From contig NZ_JABSTZ010000001.1 of the NCBI RefSeq assembly GCF_013283745.1, forward strand, positions 1,010,406-1,074,405: a DNA stretch of 64,000 nucleotides. Reading direction: 5' to 3'. Source of the DNA: Aeromicrobium stalagmiti (lineage in GTDB: Bacteria; Actinomycetota; Actinomycetes; Propionibacteriales; Nocardioidaceae). How positions within the stretch are numbered: the first letter of the stretch is position 1; each line of letters starts with the position of its first letter. Shown here in pieces: positions 18,067 to 27,193 of the stretch. Made by a program: the position numbers and the translations under genes. Under the pieces are notes generated by a model that saw only the letters and a list, made by a program, of their open reading frames with translations, had not been told where the DNA came from and ran no database searches.

Positions 18067-19455
18067 ATGGATTCCGCAAGCATCGCCACCGCGGCGTACA
18101 TCGTCGCCTCGCTCCTGTTCATCCTGTCGCTGGCCGGGCTCTCCAAGCACGAGACGGCGTCGCAGGGTGTCCTGTTCGGCATCTCCGGCATGACGATCGC
18201 GCTCGTCGCGACGTTCGTGCTGGTCGCCGACCTGGGCAGCACGACGTCGGTCGTGCTGCTGATCATCGCCGTCGCGATCGGCGCCGCGATCGGCCTGTGG
18301 CGCGCGCGGGTCGTCGAGATGACCGGCATGCCCGAGCTCATCGCGCTGCTGCACTCGTTCGTGGGTCTCGCCGCCGTGCTCGTCGGCTGGAACGGCTACC
18401 TCGAGCACGGCTACTTCGAGCTGCAGTCGCTCGAGGACATCCACAACGCCGAGGTCTTCATCGGCGTCTTCATCGGCGCGGTGACGTTCACCGGCTCGAT
18501 CGTCGCGTTCCTCAAGCTGTCGGCGCGCATCAAGTCGAGCCCCCTGATGCTGCCGGGCAAGAACTACATCAACCTCGGCGCGCTCGTGCTGTTCGTCGCG
18601 CTGACGATCTGGTTCGTCATCAGCCCCGCGCTGTGGCTGCTGGTCGCGGTGACGGTCGTGGCGCTCGCACTCGGCTGGCACCTCGTCGCCTCGATCGGCG
18701 GCGGCGACATGCCGGTCGTCGTGTCGATGCTCAACTCCTACTCCGGCTGGGCCGCGGCGGCGTCGGGCTTCCTGCTCAACAACGACGCGCTGATCGTCAC
18801 CGGCGCGCTCGTCGGCTCCTCGGGCGCCTACCTGTCCTACATCATGTGCCAGGCGATGAACCGCTCGTTCATCTCCGTGATCGCCGGTGGCTTCGGCATC
18901 GAGGCCGGACCGGCCGACGACAAGGACTACGGCGAGCACCGCGAGATCAACGCCGAGGACACCGCCGAGCTGCTCAAGAACGCCTCGAGCGTCATCATCA
19001 CGCCGGGCTACGGCATGGCCGTCGCGCAGGCGCAGTACCCGGTCGCCGACCTCGTCCGCAAGCTCCGCGAGCGCGGCATCGACGTGAAGTTCGGCATCCA
19101 CCCGGTCGCCGGTCGTCTGCCCGGTCACATGAACGTGCTGCTGGCCGAGGCCAAGGTGCCCTACGACATCGTGCTCGAGATGGACGAGATCAACGACGAC
19201 TTCAAGGACACCTCGGTCGTCCTGGTCATCGGCGCCAACGACACCGTCAACCCCGCCGCGACCGAGGACCCGTCCAGCCCGATCGCCGGCATGCCGGTGC
19301 TCACGGTCTGGGAGGCCACCGACGTCGTGGTGTTCAAGCGCTCGATGGCCACGGGCTACGCCGGCGTCCAGAACCCGCTGTTCTTCCGCGAGAACTCGCA
19401 GATGCTCTTCGGAGACGCCAAGGAGCGGGTCGAGGACATCCTCAAGGCGCTGTGA
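18067..19455 (+). CDS. pntB: NAD(P) transhydrogenase subunit beta
   Basis: A 462-aa partner of PntA. The N-terminal half carries about nine membrane helices that form the proton path. The C-terminal third is the NADP(H)-binding domain III, with [34 protein letters not shown] and NDTVNPAA. Length and order of domains are normal. AAGG upstream of ATG 18067 and the nine-base gap from pntA support one transcript. With pntA it would balance NADPH supply against the proton gradient. Confidence 0.95.
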   Translation: MDSASIATAAYIVASLLFILSLAGLSKHETASQGVLFGISGMTIALVATFVLVADLGSTTSVVLLIIAVAIGAAIGLWRARVVEMTGMPELIALLHSFVGLAAVLVGWNGYLEHGYFELQSLEDIHNAEVFIGVFIGAVTFTGSIVAFLKLSARIKSSPLMLPGKNYINLGALVLFVALTIWFVISPALWLLVAVTVVALALGWHLVASIGGGDMPVVVSMLNSYSGWAAAASGFLLNNDALIVTGALVGSSGAYLSYIMCQAMNRSFISVIAGGFGIEAGPADDKDYGEHREINAEDTAELLKNASSVIITPGYGMAVAQAQYPVADLVRKLRERGIDVKFGIHPVAGRLPGHMNVLLAEAKVPYDIVLEMDEINDDFKDTSVVLVIGANDTVNPAATEDPSSPIAGMPVLTVWEATDVVVFKRSMATGYAGVQNPLFFRENSQMLFGDAKERVEDILKAL

Positions 19456-19581
19456 CCACGGCGCGCCGACCTCGGGACCGGGGTCCGGGCGCGCTGCACG
19501 TCACAGGCGGTGGGCGTGTCCCACGGCGGCCTCGGTCGTTAGTGCTGGCGAGGGACCGTCAGCCCGACATTGGAGCACGCC

Positions 19582-19701
19582 GTGGACAAGTCCGAGTACG
19601 ACCGCCCCGAGGACCAGGAGAGCAAGGGCAACCGCGCCCTGATCTTCGTGGGTCTGGCCATCGTCGTCGTGGGAGTCTTCTACTTCGGCTACTACCGCTG
19701 A
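19582..19701 (+). CDS. 39-aa single-pass membrane microprotein
   Basis: A short reading frame from GTG 19582 with GGAG six bases upstream. The product has a charged N-terminal 18 residues (MDKSEYDRPEDQESKGNR) and one hydrophobic helix (LIFVGLAIVVVGVFYFGYY). It ends at 19701, immediately before a hairpin terminator. Codon use is strongly GC3 and the ribosome site is good, so it is probably real. It lies 126 bases after pntB on the same strand and could be an accessory membrane peptide, but no family is recognised. Confidence 0.65.
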   Translation: MDKSEYDRPEDQESKGNRALIFVGLAIVVVGVFYFGYYR

Positions 19702-19704
19702 GGC

Positions 19705-19738
19705 CTGCCCGGCACCGCACGATCGCGGCACCGGGCAG
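19705..19738. terminator. Hairpin between convergent genes
   Basis: CTGCCCGG (19705-19712) pairs with CCGGGCAG (19731-19738) around an 18-base loop that itself can fold. It lies four bases after the microprotein stop and before the stop of the convergent GH78 gene, so it may end transcription from both sides. No T-run follows. Confidence 0.6.
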
Positions 19739-19746
19739 ACCAGCCG

Positions 19747-21801
19747 TCAGCGGCGTGCGGCCGAGCTGACGATCGAGTGCTTGCCCGCCGTCAGGCCTGA
19801 CACGCGGACGTACCCGTCCTCGAGGCTGACGCCCGACGCCTTCGCGCGGCGGCCGTCCCAGACCGTCCTGCCGTCGACCTTCACGGTGACGCGTCGTCCG
19901 AACGTCGGGACGCCCGCGGTGCCCGTCGTGCGTCGCGGCGCCGACACCGTCGCCCGGTAGGTGCCCTTGCGGACGCTCCACCCGGCCGTGACGGCACCGT
20001 GGGTCGTGGTGATGCGACCCTGGGCGAAGGTGAGGTCGGCCGTGTGCGGCACGAACGACCACGCGTCGCCGCCCGCGGTCGTGGGCTCCAGGCCGAGCAC
20101 GTAGCTCGTCAGGGCCGGTGTCGGACCCGCTGCCCAGCCGTGGGCGAGGCTCACGTACGTGCTGCAGAAGACGCAGTCCTCGCCGTTGCGGTAGGACTCC
20201 CAGAACGTGCTCTTGGTGCCGGCCGGGTGGTCGAGCATGTAGCCCCACTGGCGCCGGATGATGTCGACGCCCGCCTGGTCGGCCTCGGGGTTGCCCGCGG
20301 CGAAGTGCGCGTTGACCTCCATCGACCCGGAGAAGACGCCGGGGTTGCCCTTGTTCTCCGGTGCCGTCGAGGCGATCGGCGACCAGTTGCCCTTGAGCTC
20401 CTGGCTGATGGTCCGGGCCTGGTCGGCGTCGGTCATGCCGTACCAGACGGCGAGCGAGTTGCCGTCCTGCGGATGGATCGTCGAGTCGGGGTAGAACGTG
20501 TAGGCACCCGCAGCCCGATCCCACAGCCGGTCGTTGATCGCGGTGCGCAGCGACCCGGCCTGCGAGGCGTACGTGCGGGCGGTCGCGTCGTCGCCGATGC
20601 TGCGGGCGAGCGTCGCGCCCTTGTCGAGCGAGCGCCACAGCAGCACGTTGGCGATGAGGTTCTCGCCCTTGGCCAGGATGCGCACCGAGTCGGACGTCCC
20701 GGTGATCGAGAGCAGGCCGTTCTGGCTCATCTTGGCCCGGCTGAAGTCGATCGCCGAGCGGTACGCCGACCAGTGGTCGCGCAGCCACGCCGTGTCGTCG
20801 GTGTAGAGCATGTAGTCGTACGTCGCCGCCAGCGTCCACAGGTGATAGGTGTCAGACCCCCACTTGTCGAGCTCGGGGCCGGCGTACGGGAGCTCGCCCG
20901 TCGGCCGCTGCTCCTGGTAGATCGTCGTCAGGGCGTTGCGGGCCGACGTCGTGTCGTTGAACGCCGCGTAGGCCGCGGGGATCTGGATGCCGAGGTCGCC
21001 GGGCCACACCGTGCGGTCGCGCTTGGCGCCGTCGACCAGGATCGTGTCGCCGACCCCGACGTCACCCGTGTTGTCCCACAGGGTCGCCGGCGGCTCCCAG
21101 ATGCGGCCGCTCTTGGGGTCGATCGTGTTGAGCTGGGTCGTGTAGGCGCCGGCGTACCAGATCCGGTTGAGCAGGTCGTCGCTGGAGTAGAAGTAGTTGG
21201 CATAGTCGTCGAGCTTCTTCATCGCGGGTGCGGCGGTGAAGTGCAGCGAGATCTTGTCGAGGTCGACGTGGCCGCCCGACTCCAGGTAGATCGTCAGGTA
21301 GCGAAAGCCGCCGCGCTGGTAGGCCTGGGGCATCCGGTAGCGGGTGCGGCCGTCGACGTCGGCGATGAGCGAGCCGTCGCGGCTGCGGGGACCGCCCGTG
21401 GAGGCGTCGGAGGAGGTGCCGACGTACATCGACGACTCGCTGAACGCGAGGCCCACCTGCTGCGGGCCCGACGACCCGGTGAAGTCGAGGCTGACGATGC
21501 CGCCGACCTCCTTGCCGAAGTCGACCGTGACGGCCGACCCGGCCCCGGAGATCCGCGTCGTGCGGTGCTTGAGCACGGCCGACGGCCGCGAGACGTCGCC
21601 GACCGTGGAGTGGATCGCCGTCGGCGCGACGGTCCGCGAGCTGGGTGAGTAGTTGTAGGCCTGCCACGGGCGGGCGGACGATGCGGAGTGTGCCGGCTTG
21701 TCGGGCTGCCGCGGGCTGGCGGCGACCCAGGCGGGCACCAGGGCCACGGAGGTCGCGGTGGCGATCACCACGACCGGCCTGCTGAGGAGTCTTCGGATCA
21801 C
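19747..21801 (-). CDS. Secreted glycoside hydrolase, alpha-L-rhamnosidase-like (GH78)
   Basis: A 684-aa exported enzyme. The signal peptide has basic MIRRLLSR, then a hydrophobic core ending near AWVAASP. An N-terminal beta-sandwich region precedes an (alpha/alpha)6-barrel with LWDNTGDVGVGDTILVDGAKRD and WPGDLGIQIPAAYAAF, resembling the acid-rich active-site region of GH78 rhamnosidases. A C-terminal beta domain follows (WSFVPHTADLTFAQG). It probably removes rhamnose from plant or polysaccharide material outside the cell. It is a lone gene with a LacI-type dyad upstream. Confidence 0.78.
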   Translation of the reverse strand: MIRRLLSRPVVVIATATSVALVPAWVAASPRQPDKPAHSASSARPWQAYNYSPSSRTVAPTAIHSTVGDVSRPSAVLKHRTTRISGAGSAVTVDFGKEVGGIVSLDFTGSSGPQQVGLAFSESSMYVGTSSDASTGGPRSRDGSLIADVDGRTRYRMPQAYQRGGFRYLTIYLESGGHVDLDKISLHFTAAPAMKKLDDYANYFYSSDDLLNRIWYAGAYTTQLNTIDPKSGRIWEPPATLWDNTGDVGVGDTILVDGAKRDRTVWPGDLGIQIPAAYAAFNDTTSARNALTTIYQEQRPTGELPYAGPELDKWGSDTYHLWTLAATYDYMLYTDDTAWLRDHWSAYRSAIDFSRAKMSQNGLLSITGTSDSVRILAKGENLIANVLLWRSLDKGATLARSIGDDATARTYASQAGSLRTAINDRLWDRAAGAYTFYPDSTIHPQDGNSLAVWYGMTDADQARTISQELKGNWSPIASTAPENKGNPGVFSGSMEVNAHFAAGNPEADQAGVDIIRRQWGYMLDHPAGTKSTFWESYRNGEDCVFCSTYVSLAHGWAAGPTPALTSYVLGLEPTTAGGDAWSFVPHTADLTFAQGRITTTHGAVTAGWSVRKGTYRATVSAPRRTTGTAGVPTFGRRVTVKVDGRTVWDGRRAKASGVSLEDGYVRVSGLTAGKHSIVSSAARR

Positions 21802-21902
21802 GGGGTTCTCATCTCTGTGCTCGGAGGTGATCCGGCGGACGGGAGATGAAGACGGACGTGCAGAGCTGCTGGGTGATGCGGTGTGCCCCCGATGGCGCCG
21901 GA

Positions 21903-21922
21903 ATATTGAAACGATTCAATAT
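21903..21922. promoter_or_regulatory. LacI-type operator upstream of the GH78 gene
   Basis: ATATTGAAACGATTCAATAT has perfect 8-base arms (ATATTGAA/TTCAATAT) around ACGA, with a central CG step as in LacI-family operators. It lies about 100 bases before the GH78 start, in an AT-rich patch of the promoter region. No lacI gene is in the window. Confidence 0.6.
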
Positions 21923-22010
21923 CTGGTGCGACCGACACTTCCACGGTGCGTGGGGTGTGTCAACGGTCACACGTGGCCGGAACCGGCAACCGGCGGTGGG
22001 GCCGGGTCGG

Positions 22011-22652
22011 TCAGTCGGCGACGCCGTAGAGGCGGTCGCCGGCGTCGCCGAGCCCCGGCACGATGTAGCCCAGCTCGTTGAGCTTCTCGTCGAGCGCGGC
22101 GGTCACGAGCGTGACGGGCACGCCGACGTCGGCGAGGTCGGCCTCGATGCGCGCGATGCCCTCGGGTGCGGCCAGCAGCGTGATCGCCGTGATGTGGTTG
22201 GCTCCCCGCTTGACCAGGAAGTCGATCGCCGCGGCGAGCGATCCGCCGGTCGCGAGCATCGGGTCGAGCACGTAGCACTGGCGGCCGGTCAGGTCGTCGG
22301 GCAGGCGCTCGGCGTAGGTGACGGCCTCGAACGTCTCCTCGTTGCGGACCATGCCGAGGAAGCCGACCTCGGCCGTCGGGAGCAGCCGCTGCATGCCCTC
22401 GAGCATGCCGAGACCGGCCCGCAGGATCGGGACGACGAGGGGACGCGGATCGGTCAGGCGTACGCCCTTGGCCATCGCGACCGGGGTCTTGACGTCGACC
22501 TCCTGCACGCGCACGTCGCGGGTGGCCTCGTAGGTCAGCAGCGTCACGAGCTCGTCGACCAGGCGACGGAACGTCGGCGAGTCGGTGGTCTCGTCGCGCA
22601 GCAGCGTCAGCTTGTGCGAGATGAGCGGGTGGTCGGCGACGTGTACCTGCAT
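22011..22652 (-). CDS. upp: Uracil phosphoribosyltransferase
   Basis: A 213-aa enzyme that makes UMP from uracil and PRPP in pyrimidine salvage. The PRPP-binding loop reads [16 protein letters not shown] at about residues 128-143, and the C-terminal uracil site region ends in [15 protein letters not shown]. The length is standard. It is divergent from the tadA pair, a common actinobacterial neighbourhood. Confidence 0.96.
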   Translation of the reverse strand: MQVHVADHPLISHKLTLLRDETTDSPTFRRLVDELVTLLTYEATRDVRVQEVDVKTPVAMAKGVRLTDPRPLVVPILRAGLGMLEGMQRLLPTAEVGFLGMVRNEETFEAVTYAERLPDDLTGRQCYVLDPMLATGGSLAAAIDFLVKRGANHITAITLLAAPEGIARIEADLADVGVPVTLVTAALDEKLNELGYIVPGLGDAGDRLYGVAD

Positions 22653-22758
22653 GTCACGAGACTAGCGGCGAGTCGATGCCGTCTGTCACCATCGCAGAGG
22701 AGACGTTGCCTACAGGTGGCGTTCCGCACCGGACTTGTTCCGTACAGGAGGCACGACC

Positions 22759-23226
22759 GTGGCCGAGGACGATGTCGACTTCGCCGTTGCCGCCTATCAC
22801 GACGAAGGACGCTGGCAGGTCGTGGAGCTGCTGCCCGGGCTGGGCGAGGACGTCGACGAGCTGAGCGCCGCGCTCGGACGATTCCCGTCCGACGTCGGGG
22901 TGCTGGGGATCGTGTCGATCCAGGACGACTTCTTCGTGATCGTCCGCCGGTCGGGCACCGACATCCGCGCGATGCTGTCCGACGTCACGGCGGTCGACGA
23001 CTTCCCGCTCGCCGGCGGCGTGGTCGAGCTGCTCGACATCGTCGACACCGGTGGCGACGACGACCCGATCGCCGTCGGAGACCTCGCGCTGCTCGCCGAC
23101 CTCGGCATGTCGGCGCACGACCTCGGTGCGCTGTGCGAAGAGGTCGAGCTCTACCCCGAGGACATGCTGATGGACGTCGCGGAGCGGCTCGGCTTCGGCT
23201 CCGAGCTCGAGGCCGTCATCCGGTGA
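22759..23226 (+). CDS. tRNA adenosine deaminase-associated protein
   Basis: A 155-aa acidic protein that in actinobacteria is found immediately before tadA. The sequence shows the family-like VAAYHDEGRWQVVELLPGL and DDFFVIVRRSG. The GTG at 22759 is chosen because AGGAGG lies seven bases upstream; a longer frame back to 22735 would overlap that site. Its TGA overlaps the tadA GTG (GTGA). A role as tadA partner is inferred from constant gene pairing; no biochemical function is known. Confidence 0.88.
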   Translation: MAEDDVDFAVAAYHDEGRWQVVELLPGLGEDVDELSAALGRFPSDVGVLGIVSIQDDFFVIVRRSGTDIRAMLSDVTAVDDFPLAGGVVELLDIVDTGGDDDPIAVGDLALLADLGMSAHDLGALCEEVELYPEDMLMDVAERLGFGSELEAVIR

Positions 23227-23672
23227 CGTACGACCAGCTGATGGGTGAGGCTCTCGACCTCGCCCGCTCCGCCGTGGCCGAGGGGGACGTGCCGGTCGGC
23301 GCCCTCGTCGTCGACCCGTCGGGCGTCGTCATCGGGCGGGGGCGCAACACCCGCGAGCGCGACGGCGACCCGACCGGGCACGCGGAGGTCGTGGCGATCC
23401 GCGAGGCGGCGGCAGCGCGGGGGGAGTGGCGGCTCGAGGGCTGCACGCTCGTCGTCACGCTGGAGCCGTGCACGATGTGCGCCGGCGCGATCGTCGCGGC
23501 GCGGGTCGAGCGGCTCGTCTTCGGGGCGTTCGACGACAAGGCCGGCGCGGTCGGGTCGCTGTGGGACGTCGTGCGCGACCGCCGGCTCAACCACCGGCCC
23601 GAGGTGCTCAGCGGCGTACGGGCTGCGGAGTCGACGGCGCTGCTCCAGGAGTTCTTCGCCGCCCACCGGTGA
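23223..23672 (+). CDS. tadA: tRNA-specific adenosine deaminase
   Basis: A 149-aa zinc deaminase that converts A34 to inosine in tRNA-Arg(ACG). The active site has H53 and E55 (GHAEVVA) and the zinc cysteines C83 and C86 (EPCTMCAGA). The C-terminal part includes FGAFDDKAGAVGS and ends in a short helix. The GTG at 23223 overlaps the previous stop and implies coupled translation. An ATG at 23241 is possible but would remove the first helix. Confidence 0.92.
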   Translation: MTYDQLMGEALDLARSAVAEGDVPVGALVVDPSGVVIGRGRNTRERDGDPTGHAEVVAIREAAAARGEWRLEGCTLVVTLEPCTMCAGAIVAARVERLVFGAFDDKAGAVGSLWDVVRDRRLNHRPEVLSGVRAAESTALLQEFFAAHR

Positions 23673-23686
23673 CCCCCCGCCCCGGG

Positions 23687-23898
23687 AGGTGGATCTGCAA
23701 CGTCACGCGGTGCCCCTCCCGCCCGGCAGGTGGATCTGCAACGTCATTCGGCCGGATGAGGTTGCGGATCCACCCGGGCCGCGGGTGTGAGGTTGAGGAT
23801 CCACCCGGGTCGCGGGTGTGAGGTTGAGGATCCACCCGGGCCGCGGGTGTGAGGTTGCGGATCCACCCGGGTCCCGGGTGTGAGGTTGCCGATCCACC
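23687..23898. repeat. Intergenic array: four 31-bp tandem repeats plus inverted-phrase copies
   Basis: Four exact-length 31-bp units start at 23758, 23789, 23820 and 23851, with a partial fifth at 23882. Each has the core GAGGTTG-C/A-GGATCCACCCGGG and ends GGGTGT; only a few positions vary. Upstream, AGGTGGATCTGCAACGTCA occurs twice (23687-23705, 23728-23746) and is largely the reverse complement of the unit start, so RNA could fold across the array. Because 31 is not a multiple of three, the open frames through it are not coding. There are no spacers, so it is not CRISPR. Confidence 0.92.
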
Positions 23899-23961
23899 GC
23901 ACGGTATGGGGTGAGATGCGGTCGGGGAACATCCGGACGCCTGTGGACGGTTGACCCAGGT

Positions 23962-24948
23962 GTGAGGCTCTCGATCCTGGACCGTTCGCGGACGCGGGCC
24001 GGCCGTCCCGAGGCGGAGGGGCTGACCGGCTCGGTCGAGCGCGCCGTGCAGGCCGAGGCGCTCGGCTACGACCGGTTCTGGGTCGCCGAGCACCACGCCG
24101 TCCCGGGCATCGCCAGCGGCTCGCCCGCGGTCCTGCTCGCCGCGATCGGCGCGACGACCGACCGCATCCGCATCGGGTCGGGCGGGGTGATGCTGCCCAA
24201 CCACCAGCCGCTCGTGGTCGCCGAGCAGTTCCTGATGCTGGAGGCGTTGCACCCCGGCCGGGTCGACCTCGGCATCGGCCGATCGCTCGGCTTCACCCCG
24301 GCCGTACGGGCGGCGCTCCGGCACGACCTCGACGGTCCCGACACGTTCGAGGACGACCTCGACGAGCTGCGCCGGCTGCTGGCCGGCGAGGCGGCAGTCA
24401 CCGCCCATCCGGTCGCGCCGGCACCGGTGCCGATCTCGCTGCTGGCGACCGGGCGTGGCATGGAGATCGCCGCCCGGCTCGGCCTGCCGGTCGTGGTCGG
24501 CGGGCCGGTCCTGCTCGAGGACGCCGGCGTCGAGGCGCTGGCGTCCTATCGCCGCGACTTCCGTCCCAGCAAGCAGGCCGCCGACCCCCACGTCACGATC
24601 TCGCTCGACGTGACGGTCGCCGATGACGACGCGACTGCCCGGGAGCTGGCGCTGCCGGAGGCGTGGGCGATGGCCCGGTCGCGGCAGACAGGGGAGTTCC
24701 CTCCGCTGGAGGCGGTCGAGTCGATCCGCGCCCAGGCCTGGACGTCACAGCTCCGGCAGCGGGTCGAGGCCTCGCTCGACGCGGCCGTCGCGGGGTCGCC
24801 TGCGACCGTCCGCGCCAGTCTCGACGAGCTGGTGACCCGCACCGGCGCCGACGAGCTCATGGCGTCGACCTCGACGTACGACCGCGAGGCTCTCCTGGCG
24901 TCCGACGCCCTGCTGCGCGAGATCGTCGGCGGCGACCGGAACATCTGA
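23962..24948 (+). CDS. LLM-class flavin-dependent oxidoreductase
   Basis: A 328-aa luciferase-like (beta/alpha)8 monooxygenase-type protein. Typical segments: YDRFWVAEHHAVPGIASGSP, GSGGVMLPNHQPLVVAEQF and LHPGRVDLGIGRS, as in the MsnO8/alkanal-monooxygenase-like group that uses reduced FMN or F420. The start at GTG 23962 is the first in-frame codon next to the conserved LSILDRSRT; the ribosome site is weak. It borders the repeat array upstream and a quinone oxidoreductase downstream. Confidence 0.85.
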   Translation: MRLSILDRSRTRAGRPEAEGLTGSVERAVQAEALGYDRFWVAEHHAVPGIASGSPAVLLAAIGATTDRIRIGSGGVMLPNHQPLVVAEQFLMLEALHPGRVDLGIGRSLGFTPAVRAALRHDLDGPDTFEDDLDELRRLLAGEAAVTAHPVAPAPVPISLLATGRGMEIAARLGLPVVVGGPVLLEDAGVEALASYRRDFRPSKQAADPHVTISLDVTVADDDATARELALPEAWAMARSRQTGEFPPLEAVESIRAQAWTSQLRQRVEASLDAAVAGSPATVRASLDELVTRTGADELMASTSTYDREALLASDALLREIVGGDRNI

Positions 24949-24971
24949 CCGCTGTGCGTGTTGCACCTGAC

Positions 24972-25997
24972 ATGAGAGCAGTCGTCTACAGCAGTGCAGG
25001 GGACCCCTCGGTCCTGGACGTCGTCGACCGTGAGCCCGGAGTGCCGGGCGACGGTGAGGTGCGGGTGCGCATCGTCGTCTCCGGCGTCAACCCGACCGAC
25101 TGGAAGGCCCGCGCGGGCGCGACCGGACAGACCGTGGCCTTTCCCGAGGTCGTGCCGAACCAGGACGGCGCCGGCGTGATCGACGCGGTCGGCCCCGGCG
25201 TCGAGGGGCTTGCCGTCGGTGACCGGGTCTGGCTGCTGCTCGCGCAGCACCAGCGGCCGACCGGCACGGCGCAGGAGCTCACGGTCGTCCCGACCGACCG
25301 GGTCGTCAAGCTGCCTGACAGCGCGTCGTTCGACCTCGGCGCCACGCTGGGCGTGCCGGCCGTGACGGCCCACCGCGCCCTGACCGTCGCCGAGGGTGGG
25401 CCGTCGAGGCTGTCGCCCGGGGCCCTCGCCGGACGGACGGTGCTCGTCGCCGGTGGGGCGGGGGCGGTCGGCCACGCCGCGATCCAGCTCGCGCGCTGGG
25501 CCGGTGCCACCGTCATCACCACGATCAGCAGCCCTGAGAAGGCCGCGCTCGCGACCGCGGCCGGGGCCCACCACACGGTCGACTACACGACAGGAGATCC
25601 GGCCCAGGCGATCCGCGCGCTCGCGCCCGCCGGTGTCGATGTCGTCGTCGAGGTGTCGCCGGCGGTCAACGCAGGTCTCAACCATGCCGTCATCGCCAAC
25701 CACGGCACCGTCGCGGTCTACGCCAACAACGGCGGCGACCAGATGACGCTCGACGTGCGGGCGCACTTCGCGCTCAACATCCGCTACCAGTTCCTGCTGC
25801 TCTACACGCTCGCCCCCGAGGCGCTGCGGGCCGCGACGCAGGACATCACGTCGGCGCTCGTCGACGGCGCGCTGCCGGTGGGCGAGGGCGCGGGTCTGCC
25901 GCTCGTGCGCTTCCCGCTCGAGCAGACCGCCGAGGCGCACGCCGCGGTCGAGAACGGGGTCGTGGGCAAGGTGCTCATCGACGTGACCGCACCCTGA
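24972..25997 (+). CDS. NADPH:quinone oxidoreductase-like, zinc-independent MDR
   Basis: A 341-aa medium-chain dehydrogenase/reductase. The N-terminal catalytic GroES fold reads MRAVVYSSAGDPSVLDVVDR, with VSGVNPTDWKARAG, and the Rossmann domain has VLVAGGAGAVGHAAIQLAR. The catalytic zinc cysteine of alcohol dehydrogenases is absent (N-P-T-D at that place), which favours a quinone oxidoreductase. It starts 24 bases after the LLM gene and may share its transcript. Confidence 0.88.
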   Translation: MRAVVYSSAGDPSVLDVVDREPGVPGDGEVRVRIVVSGVNPTDWKARAGATGQTVAFPEVVPNQDGAGVIDAVGPGVEGLAVGDRVWLLLAQHQRPTGTAQELTVVPTDRVVKLPDSASFDLGATLGVPAVTAHRALTVAEGGPSRLSPGALAGRTVLVAGGAGAVGHAAIQLARWAGATVITTISSPEKAALATAAGAHHTVDYTTGDPAQAIRALAPAGVDVVVEVSPAVNAGLNHAVIANHGTVAVYANNGGDQMTLDVRAHFALNIRYQFLLLYTLAPEALRAATQDITSALVDGALPVGEGAGLPLVRFPLEQTAEAHAAVENGVVGKVLIDVTAP

Positions 25998-26037
25998 CGG
26001 GTCGACGCGGCGCGGCCGCGAACGATAGGTGTGGGGG

Positions 26038-27108
26038 ATGACCTTCGCGATCGACGAGCTGCAGATGCCGGAGTCGCTGGACGCGCCGGGCGGTGCCGAG
26101 TTCACGGAGTACGCCACCGTTCGCAATGCGATCGAGGCCGACACCCTCGGCACCGACCTGCTGGTCATGGGGGTACCGGAGCTGCTCGCGGAGTACCGCA
26201 GCAACCCGCATCGCGTGCGGCGGCACTTCGTCGTCCGCGAGAGCTGCGCGGTGATCGGCCGGGCCCTAGTCACCACGCGGCCGCACACGCCCGAGACGGG
26301 TGCCCACCTCATGGTCGACGTGCTGCCACAGCACCGTCGCCGCGGCGTCGGGCGCGCACTGCTCGATCGGGCCGAGGGCGCCGCGCGGGAGGCGGGTGCC
26401 CCGGTGCTCAAGGTCGCGGTCACCCACTCCGTCCGGCCCGGAGGCGAGCGCGTGGAGCCGCCGACCGGGTTCGGCGACCTGTCGGCGGACGACGACGGGG
26501 CGCGGTTCCTGCTGCGGCACGGCTTCGCGCTCGAGCAGGTGACCCGCATCAGCCTGCTCGACGTCCGCGGCCTGCCGGAACGGCTGACATCCCTGCGGGA
26601 CGCCGCAGCCGCCGTGGCCGGCGACGGCTACCGGCTGGTGACGTGGACGGGTGCGACGCCGGATCGATGGGTCGCCGACCTTGCCGCGCTGCGCACGCGC
26701 ATGAGCACGGACGCCCCGATGGCCGGCATGGTGATGACCGAGGACGTGTGGGACGCCGGCCGGGTCCGCGAGCACGACGAGCGCATCACCTCCAGCGGCC
26801 GCGACCTGGTGACGGCGGCGGTGGAGCACGTCGCGTCGGGCACGCTGGCGGGCTTCTCCGAGATCGTCGTGGCGAGCGGCGATCCGGTCGCGGTGCAGGA
26901 GGACACCCTCGTGCTGCGCGACCACCGGGGACGACGCCTCGGGATGCTCCTCAAGGCGGCGACGGCCGAGCTGCTGGCGACGTCGGTCCCCGGGGTCGAG
27001 ATGATCGTGACGTGGAACGCCGAGGAGAACCGGCCGATGCTCGACGTCAACGAGGCGATGGGCTTTCGGCCGATCGGCTCCGAGGGAGGATGGCAGAAGC
27101 GGGTCTGA
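26038..27108 (+). CDS. Tandem-domain GNAT acetyltransferase
   Basis: About 356 aa with two GNAT folds. The first has the acetyl-CoA loop HRRRGVGRALLDRAEGAARE; the second ends WNAEENRPMLDVNEAMGFRP, a typical C-terminal GNAT signature. Such two-domain proteins resemble mycothiol synthase-like or self-resistance acetyltransferases, but no substrate can be named. ATG 26038 follows a GGGG stretch; a GTG nine bases upstream is the alternative. Confidence 0.85.
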   Translation: MTFAIDELQMPESLDAPGGAEFTEYATVRNAIEADTLGTDLLVMGVPELLAEYRSNPHRVRRHFVVRESCAVIGRALVTTRPHTPETGAHLMVDVLPQHRRRGVGRALLDRAEGAAREAGAPVLKVAVTHSVRPGGERVEPPTGFGDLSADDDGARFLLRHGFALEQVTRISLLDVRGLPERLTSLRDAAAAVAGDGYRLVTWTGATPDRWVADLAALRTRMSTDAPMAGMVMTEDVWDAGRVREHDERITSSGRDLVTAAVEHVASGTLAGFSEIVVASGDPVAVQEDTLVLRDHRGRRLGMLLKAATAELLATSVPGVEMIVTWNAEENRPMLDVNEAMGFRPIGSEGGWQKRV

Positions 27109-27150
27109 CCGTCCCGTGGGCGTGCGGGGAATAGGGCGCGTGCTAATCTA

Positions 27151-27164
27151 GTTTAAGATTCAAC
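27151..27164. promoter_or_regulatory. MarR-type dyad before the monooxygenase operon
   Basis: GTTTAAGATTCAAC is an imperfect palindrome with GTT and AAC ends in an AT-rich patch 29 bases upstream of the flavin monooxygenase start. It overlaps a possible promoter and resembles MarR-family sites. No marR gene lies in the window. Confidence 0.4.
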
Positions 27165-27193
27165 AAGGCCATTCGGCTTGGTGAAGGAGAACC

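Noticed and set aside
16468-19128. An 886-codon open frame on the minus strand opposite pntAB
   Set aside because: It is a GC-skew shadow of pntA/pntB: Arg/Asp/His-rich, no family-like text and no ribosome site, while the plus strand encodes both subunits with all motifs.
23703-23897. A minus-strand ORF through the 31-bp repeats
   Set aside because: The translation is only the repeat read in three frames (31 is not divisible by three) and would not be conserved.
23687-23898. Possible CRISPR array
   Set aside because: Units are directly adjacent without spacers, and no cas gene is in the window.
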